Assembly: GCF_041146795.1 (NCBI RefSeq)
Contig: NC_135177.1
Coordinates: 24,216,560-24,280,559, forward strand
Length of the DNA stretch: 64,000 nt
Source of the DNA: Maylandia zebra
Lineage: Eukaryota > Chordata > Actinopteri > Cichliformes > Cichlidae
Direction: 5' to 3'
Shown: positions 21,801 to 31,800 of the stretch, in pieces
Layout: the number at the start of each line of letters is the position of its first letter
Numbering within the stretch: position 1 is the stretch's first letter
Translations under genes and position numbers: made by a program
Notes under the pieces: model-generated
What the model saw: the letters and a program-made list of their open reading frames with translations, nothing else
Told to the model about the DNA's origin: nothing
Databases searched by the model: none

Positions 21801-23914
21801 GTCTAACACTGACAAAGAACTAGCCTAACTTATATTTCTAGCACTTATCCATTTATTATTTTATTATTTGGGAGAAAATTTATTTCAAATGTCATTAGAG
21901 ACTCTTTTTCTGTGGCTCTGAAACAAGAAACAACAACAGTACAACAACAAAATAATAATTAGGTTATATGTCAAATTGAAACTAAACAAGATGAGATCAA
22001 TGTACACAGGAATGGTACACAAAGAAAAAACCCAAATGTGTAACACAGAGAAACCATAAAACGTCAAAAATAGGATGACTGTCTGTTGTCAAATCCATGG
22101 TTACAACACTTTTTTTTCTGAACTTCCTCTTTGTTTATTGATATGCAAAGTTAAAGTTTCTGGGGGGAACACACACACAGCTTCGAGGGGTATTTGCATA
22201 TTCTGAGTCATCACTTACTCTCAGTGCATCTATGCATTGACCATTGGGGCCTTGTTCCACATCAAAAACGTCCGAGAATTCGAGCTCCACCTGAGACTGG
22301 GAGTCGACGAGCAGCGTGTACTGGCAGTTTGCGTTCTCTGCATACGAGTTGGGCCAGGAAGGACTGGATATGATACCGTTGCTCTTTCCTGACAGGTCCT
22401 TATTGCAGTTCACTGTGAACATGAGAGATCATTGCCATTACCTTCATTTTAACAAAATCATAAGTTTTACACAATCAGTACCTTCCCAAAAATCTCCCCA
22501 CAATACTTCTGCTTCCTCTATTTTCCCATTTTCACTTCTCTTTGTGTATTTTTGTCTCCTTCAGACATGTTAAATCCTGATTCTGTTGAATGTTTGGAAG
22601 CAAATTTGATTATTTGTACCAGTGCAAGTGTGGTTGTCCACATCCAGGTGGTAGCCGTGGCGACAGGAGCAGTGGTACCCTCCGATGAAGTTGTGACAGA
22701 ACTGGGTGCATTGGCTGATTTCGTTATCCTTGCATTCGTCATAGTCTAACAGAGGGAATGAGCTAACGGTTAAACGCAGAAAAGCATTAAAAAAAAAAAA
22801 AACAATTCCTTGGAATGACTTGATAAATATATCAATCATGCTATCTATCGTAACATTTTAACAGAAGTCATAACTCAACAAGTGATCAAACAGCAAATGT
22901 TTGTTCATCTCGACAGAGTGACAACAAAAATCCTTGACATTTTGCATCTCTTGCATTAAAAAAAATCAGAGAAAACCACAGTTTCGCATCAGTTCTCCTG
23001 GTTTGTATTCTAGGTAACATGTGTGGCAAAAGTCTTCAGTAGAGGAACAAGAGTCTACTGATACTAGACGAGGTTTAGGTGAAACATCAGTCACGTTAGT
23101 GTCGTCAGCACTTTTTTTTTGCAGTGCAAGAAGACAAACTCTTGCACACAAATGTTTTTTAATCTTATGTTTTCTTTATTAAACAAAAAGCTTTTTACAC
23201 TGTGATTTATTCTCTAAAAATGACTTCCTTGAAATATGATTACAAAAGTATAAGTATATTTCCACAAGCTGAGCTCCTTCTGCAGATTTCTACTCTGATT
23301 CTCACCTTGGGTTGTATAAAAGCCTCTAAAGCCGGTGTGCCTCTTTATGTTTGAGTAGTCCGAGTGGAACGAAAGGGCGAGGCAGCCACCCGGGGGCGAG
23401 AAAAGCGCAGGATTTACAGTGGACTGAAGCTCCTCAAATTCCTTTGTGCCACACAAAACGGAAATTAAGTTTCCATTTGAAAAGATCTGAGGGGGAAAAA
23501 AAGATGAGAGGCATAATGAGACAATAGTATGTGGCAGGTATTAACAAAATTTAATATTCTTGATATGGTAAGATATCCTCTTACCTTCACTGCATCATTT
23601 TCACAGTCGATACTGTCCTCCAGGTCCAGGTGGATGAACCTTATGGAGAGGCTGTGACCTTTGGGGGCGCACCTGCTCCAATTTAGACTAGCATGAGGTA
23701 AGTACCCATTGGGATAACCTGGAGACTCCACCCATCCCAGCAGCATGCAGTACGTGGAGTGGAAGAGCGGGAGAAGCAGGAGACTGAAGAAAATGTAGCG
23801 TTAAACAGAAACAGAAATTAAGTAGTTGGATGTCAGAGACAGACACTCTGTAATCACTCTTTGCACATCTATTGTGATAATTAAACAAATCCAAACCCAC
23901 CTTGATCTTAACAT
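18835..23914 (-). CDS. c1s: Complement C1s serine protease
   Basis: Eleven coding exons on minus: 23914-23901, 23783-23585, 23486-23306, 22745-22620, 22412-22219, 20683-20533, 20432-20317, 20210-20126, 20038-19904, 19817-19743, 19661-18835; 2103 nt, 700 aa. Signal peptide (MLRSSLLLLPLFHSTYC), CUB1, Ca-binding EGF (DYDEC), CUB2, CCP1, CCP2, then the S1 domain after Arg439-Ile440 (R-ILGG). Triad His478, Asp534, Ser631 (GDSGGP, codon AGT), Asp625 giving trypsin-like specificity, no His-loop cysteine. The protease domain lies in one exon with an AGT serine codon, the classic C1r/C1s/MASP-2 lineage arrangement. After activation by C1r it cleaves C4 and C2 in plasma. Intron 5 (20684-22218) holds a SINE. 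It shares a divergent promoter region with the TNF receptor. Confidence 0.94.
21370..21650 (+). mobile_element. tRNA-derived SINE fragment in a C1s intron, with a short tandem duplication
   Basis: The sequence 'ggtgacgttgttagcaccatttcctc' type tRNA-like head occurs twice in tandem (about 21388-21415 and 21436-21461). A body follows that reads 'ggagtttgcacatttttccc' and 'ttttcttctggagctctggtt', a pattern known from a common fish SINE. It lies antisense to C1s in its fifth intron. Confidence 0.65.
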
Positions 23915-24715
23915 CTTGTCCTGATCAAATCTCTTCTCAAATAAAGCATTTGAACATGTCTCCTTCCTCTTTTCATATTAATTTCTATTTCACCCTCTTC
24001 CTGCTGCCCCCTTCCTCTCTTGCTTATGTTTTGCACCCGTAAGCATTTATAAATCTATTTCTAGATAGTTTCTTTATGCATCTACGGCAACAGGAGGGTG
24101 ACTGTGGAGCAACAGGAAGACAAACCGAGCCAAAAGCTTTTCAGCAGCTTTGCACTTTTCAACTCAACACCGATCCTTTGTCAGCGGGACAAATATTGTA
24201 TTGAAACAATGGTGACAGGATAAAAGGAAAGGGTGTAGTGGATGAAGGAAATATTCCTTTGTGCACTTCGAGTGCCAAAATCAGCATTTAGTCCTGTAGC
24301 TACAGTACGGAAACACATTTACAGTTAACATGAGAAGGCTAGTACAGGAAGGAAATGAGGAACGACAGAGCTACAGAGAGGCGAAGGGGGAGAAACAGCA
24401 GATGAGGGTCACTGGGGCTTTCCACTGTGTAGGACTAGAAAAGACATTAGAAGTAGGTAAGACTGAGTGAGGAGGGGGAACAAATCAGAGACAGTACGTC
24501 AGAAATAGAGTGGAGGCAGATGAACCTGAGCAGCAACTGCTTGATCATCAGAAAAGCCAAGGCGATCGACAGAGTTCACTTCTGGATTTTATCTTCTGAG
24601 CTACCATACCGATTTAGCCAATTTTCAGGTATAGAAACAGCTTGAAAAGACGCAGGCTTTTACAGTTTAGAGAGTTTACACGCAGGTGGAGGGCTGTTGA
24701 CGAATAGGATACAAA
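23915..24715. promoter_or_regulatory. Divergent promoter region between C1s and the TNF receptor gene
   Basis: About 0.8 kb separates the C1s start codon (minus) from the first recognised TNF-receptor coding exon (plus). The 5' ends of both genes, including any noncoding or signal-peptide exon of the TNF receptor, must lie here. Purine-rich tracts and candidate splice donors (24453 GTAAGA, 24629 GTATAG) occur, but I cannot assign a transcription start. Confidence 0.5.
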
Positions 24716-25747
24716 ATGTGCAAAGAAGATCAGTTCGAGTATGGTGACAGATGCTGTCAACGCTGTAATGCAGGTCAGTGAATACGACAATGCTTCAGTT
24801 CCTCACGTTTCTCCTCGGTTAACAAACTTTCTTTACAGGCTGCACAGCAATTTTCAAAAAACGTATTTTCATTAACCAACATCTAATATACAAGTCTGTT
24901 TGTTTCACCTTGTCAGGAGAGTACATGAAGACAGCATGCGATGGCACAAAAGAGACCGAGTGTGCCACATGTCAATATGGGTTCTACACAGACTCTCAAA
25001 ATCATGTGGACAAATGCCATCGCTGCAAGCAATGCCTTCTCAGTAAGTTACACAGGCATACACGCAGCATTAGTCTTAGAAGCTCAGTCAAAGAAACACA
25101 GAACCACAATTCAGTCTATTTCTAATAGAAATACGACGATATAGAACTAGAAAGACCGTATTTGAACTCTACTATGCAAAATACAAAAAAGCTAGCAGTG
25201 CTGCTTTCACAGCAAAAGAAAGAAAGAAATATACTGTTGGACAGCAGGAAACTGCGCAATAATGATGTTGCAGATTGTGAAAGCTGATGGCTTTTGATAT
25301 CTATACTTATGGAGTAATAATACCTGCTTTGCTGTTGTTTGTCCAAGTCAGCACCACATGCTCACAGATCCACTTCTTTAACATCTTCTTTATTTCTCAC
25401 AAGGGGTCGTTTGACTGTTGAAGTTTCTTTGTATTTTTGTGTTTTTGCAGCGTCCAAAAGTGTTTTGTGGCAACTGTTGTTGTCATTTGGCGCTATTAAA
25501 GTTCAAGGGAAAATTGAATTAAACTAAATTTCCATTTTGAACTAATTGTAAATCCCACAGAGCTTAGCTCAGATTTATGTTAAGATAATTGTGTTAAGAG
25601 ACGATTTTGAGACAATAAAGGAACTTACATTTTCAAGTTCAAGACTTTCAAAATGTTTCATAGCGCAGAAACTGTGAGGTGGGTTTTCACTGTTCTTTAT
25701 GTTCAAGCCACTTTGACACTTTGAACTGGCGATCAACGACCCCCATC

Positions 25748-25806
<59 letters not shown>

Positions 25807-28800
25807 AAACGCAAAGAAAATAACGTCTCTCCCTTGCTCTTTCAGGTATCAAACAGCAGACACTCAATGAATGCAAAGCTGAAGCAAACACAGTGTGCAA
25901 GTGTGTGTCAGGTTTCTACTGCAACGATGCTGAATGTGAACACTGCTTGCCTGTAACCCGCTGCCAAGTGGGTGAAGGGGTCAAGACTCCAGGTAACCTT
26001 GAACTATAAAAATCATAATGGATGATAATTTTCTCCAGTGATGTTTCACATTCTTAGCTAAAGTGCCACAAAGTCAGGTGAATAAATTTCACTCCTCATT
26101 ATAGGCGACGGCACGAGTAACGTAATCTGTGCTCCATGTGGAAAGGGGACCTTCAGCAACGTAACAGATTATGTGTCACCCTGTAAACCTCACACCAGGC
26201 AAGACTGCATTACAACTATTATCATTGTTATTATTATTATGTTATTATTAAATCTGAAGAACTGTGTGTTTTATGTAGACTGTGAGTGAATTAGTCATCC
26301 ATTGACACAGAGCCGAAATTAGTCTCTTGGTTTCGGTTGGTGCCCTCAGTCTACAAACTCGAAACGTACAACATCCCACATCCTACCTACTGTAAATATT
26401 TCATCCAGACTGTAAAAATTGTGCTGAAACAGTTTCCCATGCTTGTAGGAGGCCTTTTTCTTTAAATCCCTTTAACACCGATTTTGTAGCAAAAGCTTGT
26501 CCAGTTTTTTTTTTTAAAAACAACAACTATAAATTGCGACTTTTATTATTTTATTATTATTCATATTTATTGTGTTCACCTGTTGTTGGTGGTATTTTTT
26601 TTTAGATGTGAGGACTACGGAGGAGTGCTGAAAATTCCAGGAGATAGTGAAAGAGATGCAGTTTGTGGAAACTTCAAATCTGGTAAGTTTCTGGCTTTAT
26701 CAGTGTTTGAGATCTTGTTAAAAAAAAGAGAGAGATGGAGTTGTCAGCGGATGCTCTTATGCTGAGTGATTCACTGAGTTCCTGTTGACATTATCTTCCT
26801 GTAACAGGACCTATAATTAAGAAAGGAAGTTGAAGATGTATTGATGCAAAATTACTAATATATACATTTTTCATGTAAAATTAAAGTAGTAGCTATAGTT
26901 TAGCCCACTGGACCTCAATATTGCTCTAGTTCACGCTCACTACATCTATAGCTTGCCTTAAAAACCAAACATCATATCTAGTCAGAGGCTGTGAGCGGCA
27001 AATAACACTAAATTAATGTGCCACTCAAACAGCCTCACAGTCAGCCAGCGTAAAATTCCAACAACTAAATGCGAGACAAAGAGTATTTGTGTGGTCCATT
27101 TAACTAATCTGAAATTTATATCCTCAAGCTTAAAAAAGAAAAGTCGGAAGGTGAGTGGTACACTCACAAACTTCTCCAGTCAGTTTGTTGAAGCAAGATG
27201 TTGTTCTTGAGCAAGATATTGAAGCGTCAGTTCGGTCTTTGTACCATGAGTTGGTGTAGTTCTCTGAAGAAACATGGGTTTAGGGCAGATACTTTCAAGG
27301 CACTGACAAGAAGAGAGTAGTATTTGTTAGGTAGCAGAGTGCTGTGGTGTATGGCCACATCAGTAACCCTGTAAGGCTGTATTTAGGTATTAATTTTTGA
27401 CCTGTTAACACCCTGATGTTAAGAACGTATATTGCTTAACTAGCTCACCACCTTAGATTTTAATTTTAGAAGGTTAAGAGGTGCTTAACTTTCTTTCAGA
27501 AACATCTAAACCACAAACTGAGCCTAGCATTACTTCAGGAAGGCTACTAAGCTGAGCTCAGCCCACAGTCCCAGTAGATCAGCTGATAACGGCTGATCTT
27601 AATATCAGCACATGTCAGCTGACACTCTTCTGTGCTTCAAACTGACAAATCTTATGTAGGGTGTCCTATTTAGACTGCTTTAGCCTGTTTATAGCTGCAG
27701 TGTGAGCTATTTTGCAACCCCAGCTCCCTCTTTTCACACTACGTCTGACTCAATTCATGTGATGTTTGTCGTAATCGACGTTAGTTTTGTTCTGTGAGGG
27801 GGTCCTGCTGCTGCTCTTTTCACCGTAGGCTTTCCCCATCTGAGCATGGAAATGCAGAGAAGTCCCAAAGCAGAGCCACACCACCAAATATAAGTAATGG
27901 CATATGGAAATAGTCATTTTTCTTTTGGCTAAAGTTTTTTGGATTAAAAATCAGTTTGATGGTGGTGTCAGCAGAAAACTTTAAAAACCATCAAAGTTTT
28001 TAAAATACCTCGTGTGAACATCTACATTACCGCGAAAAATGATTTTGCATACGACCCCGCCGAGCCTTATTTTTCAGTGGTATTTCTTTTTAATGAAACC
28101 AAAGGAAGACATTCTTTTGCTTCAGTACTAAAAACAAATTCACCTATCAAAGTCACTTCTGGGAAAGCATGAAGCCACATGCATTGTTTAACAGGAAGTG
28201 TTTTTGTGAGGCGCATTGAATTTTGAGCAGCTAAAAAAAAAAGAGGGGGCAGAAGAAGCACACAGACAAAGAATACAGACATACTGAAATGTCTAAATAT
28301 ACTCCAGACAATGAATCAAGTCCAAATATCGCATGAGATGACTTCTTTTAACTACTGTGATATTTGCTGGGGTGATACTGAGAGGGGGGTGGGGATGTTG
28401 AAGATGGTGAAGATTTCCAGTGTTTATCACATTTTAAATATAGTCATGTTATGCAAGCTTTAAAGCCTACTTTCAGGTTTCATAAAATGCATATTTTGCC
28501 CCTTAAATACTTATTTCCATTAAATTGAGTCAAATCAGTAGTGAAACTCACACATAAGTCTAATGTTGAAGTCTAAATTTAACCTAAAACGGTTTAAATT
28601 AGAGTCCGATTTACCTTTTTCATCTTCTTAGGTAGAAAAAACAGCATAAATTATTATTTAATCCAATATATTTTAAAGTATAATAGTGTATAACTCTATA
28701 ATGCATTGCTGCATTACCATAAAGCTCCTACAGGCTGAGGAGGGCTTCCCAAGTGTTTCTTCTTCACTCCCCTCTTTTTACTCTCAGTGTTTATACACCA

Positions 28801-31800
28801 CTTTGTGTTTAATGATTAGTTTTCATTCATCTCTGGCTCTCTTCCAAGTGTGTCTTTTGTCCTGTTTCTGCCTGCCGTGGCAGATGGCTGCCCTGAGCCA
28901 GGTTTCCTCCTGTTAAAAGGGAGTTTTTCCTTCCCGCTGTCACTAATTGCTTGCTCATGGATGGGGAAGTCATCTGATTGTTCTATTACCTTATTTGGCA
29001 CTATGCATATAAAATTGAACTGAATTGAATGATGAAGCGGCTTAACCTGCTGTACAGTCAGTAAGTGAATGCTTGAAAATATATTGAACTGACGTCTTTT
29101 GCCTTGGCTCCCTCCCTTAAATAAAACTGATTTAAATTGAATACATATAATTTATATCTTTCAAAATATTATTTTAAACATGTATTCAACATATAATCAG
29201 CAATGTGATTAACAAATATGCGAGTCATATTTATACAGCACATTTAGACCTTATGATATTTTGTTGTAGATATCATTGCTTTATGAACACAGTACGTAAA
29301 GCTGTATGTTACAAATGATTGGACTGTTCTGGAGTGGATTGCGGCCATTTATTAAGAATTAATGCTGCTTAGACATGTTGGCACTTCACCAGAAAGAGTT
29401 TTCTTTAAGTGAGCTTCCACGGATCATGAGTCACCACCTGCAAATTCAAAAAGAAATGCATATAATCTTTCACTAACAATAATCAGTCTTTTTATTTCTT
29501 TGATAAAGTCAGAAAAAAATCCAGTTTCTCCTCGTCACAGTCATTTCACTCACTACCTTATTAATGAAGAAACATGAGTTGTAATCAGTAATCACTCCCT
29601 CCCACTTTAAGTTTCCCAGAAGTTATATTACGCTTGTGAAAATTTATTGTGCAATCAGGTGAATAACCCACTGTAGATGTACTCGGCATGGCCCTAAGAA
29701 CATTTTCTTCTCGTTGTTTTCCAGATTGTTATTGGATGTTGCCAGCAGGTTTGTGGTCAGGGCTCGTGTTGACCGCAATCGTCATCGTGTTGATTTTCAT
29801 CCTCTGGAGAAAGAAATGCAAAACGTACAATGCAGGTGTGTACGACACGTCACTCGGATGGGCATGTTTGCCACTTTTTCTCACACTTGTTCTCATAATT
29901 GTCTTCCTGAAGAGGCGGCAAAATGATGTGCGTGTAAGCCCACCCACTGGCAGTAACTACTCATGCTTTAAGCCACAACAGTGAGAGGGTACTGGCTTTG
30001 AAGTCTTACAGTTGAAGGTCACTGCTTATCTCTCTCAAACATGGCCTCCCACTGTTTCCTTGCAGTGTATTAATAACAAAACCTCAGGGAAACCTAATAT
30101 TACATTTGCAGACTGGATTTTTTGAATATTAAAATGTGATCTTTCATGTAAAGTAAGTTGAATTTCTCCTTTTCTTTTCGCTTGAAAAGGATATGATGTA
30201 GTTGAACTCTCTGACAGATTAAGAAAGCAGCAGCCGAGTCTGATGCTCGAGGAGCTTTAGCGAACATGACTGTCTCAATGAGGAAACCACATCCTGTACA
30301 TATTCAGGCTGACACAGTTATTTGGTGTAATGTGACGCACTCTTCACGGGCAGACAGCTCATACTGAGAAACAATTCCTACGTATGTGACACAGTCACAC
30401 AGCTTATTATTTTGGCTACCCTTCTATTTCACTGACATTTCTTTTATTTCCACAGAAACAATGTGCTAGTACTGGAAATCACTGATGAACTCACAGAATA
30501 TAATTATTGTCTTAGAGAGCGTGTGTGCCGTTTTGCTAATATTACAGGAAGGGGTGTGTGTTACTTTTAAAAGCACCAGTTGTTACTCTTTGTACAGTCA
30601 TGTGGGAAAAGTTTAAGAGTGATTCTGAGCCAATAAGATCCTTTGATTTCATGACATAATGCCTGTATTTTCCACATATCTGCACGTGGATATATCAAAG
30701 GCTTATTACTAGAGAAATTACCAAAATGCAAGTTTCCTTTTTCATAGCCTCATAATATCCTGCCATGCAAACAGTTTCAGTTTTATCTTCTGAGGTTTGG
30801 AGATACTTATCTTTAGGATTTTTACTGCCAGCTCAGTACAGTAGATGGTATAAATATACTGTATATGTTGGTTTGTGCAGCTCAAAGTTTTGTTTTCTAG
30901 TAATAATTTATTGCTATGTTTTTTTCAGTATGTGATATAAATTGGAAGTTTCTCTTTGCTCAGAAAGTTTTTTTCTTAATGCCACTTGTTTGAGTCTCGT
31001 TTTAGAAACACTTCAGAGTAATTATAGTTTTGAATTTATTTTAATTCTGTGGGTTTTTATTTAATCAGTCGTTTCCTGAGTCTCGTTACACACTGGTTAT
31101 TTTTATTGGCGTGTATGTTGTTTAAAACTGTTTAGTTTTAGTATTAGTTTTCCTTTCTTTCGTTGTGAAATGGTCAGTATTAGTCAGGGGCTAGTTTACA
31201 GCAGTTATTGCAACATGCGCAATTATCTCACAGTCATGTAGAAACCCCGGTCTCAGTAAACAAGCGTAATTAACACGCCTTCTCGAGCTAGTTGTGTTGA
31301 CAAACTGAACAAAGCTGACAAAGACTAAAAGTGGATTAAAAAAAAAAAATCAGTAATGGTAAATGGCCTTTGTATATTTGTATAGCGCTTTACACACCCA
31401 GTCATCCACCCATTCACACACTGGTGGAGGCAGCTACAGTTGTAGCCACAGCTGCCCTGGGGCAGACTGACAGAAGCGAGGGTTAGGGTTATCGCGCCAT
31501 CGGCCCTTCTGGCCAACACCAGTAGGCGGTAGGTAAAGTGTCTTGCCCAAGGACACAACGACCGAGACTGTCCGAGCCGCCTTGTAACCTTCCGATTACA
31601 AGGCGAACTCCCAACTCTTGAGCCACGATCGCCCTAGTAACCTGCTTATGGCTAATGTTCTGTTTAGTCTCGGGAACTCTAACAGCCTTGGTTTGCTTGT
31701 CTGTATCTCAGAGCTGTTCTCAGAGCTGTTCGGAGCTGACTCAGAACAAAGTTCACACAGATGGTCAAAAGACAGTGAAGGGACTCAATGTCGCGACTCT

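Noticed and set aside
24402-24629. Candidate leader exons for the TNF receptor (ATG 24402 or 24520)
   Set aside because: They splice in a possible frame but encode no hydrophobic signal peptide, so they were not added to the gene model.
25751-25804. CRISPR-like or functional tandem array
   Set aside because: It is a plain AC microsatellite in a vertebrate intron.
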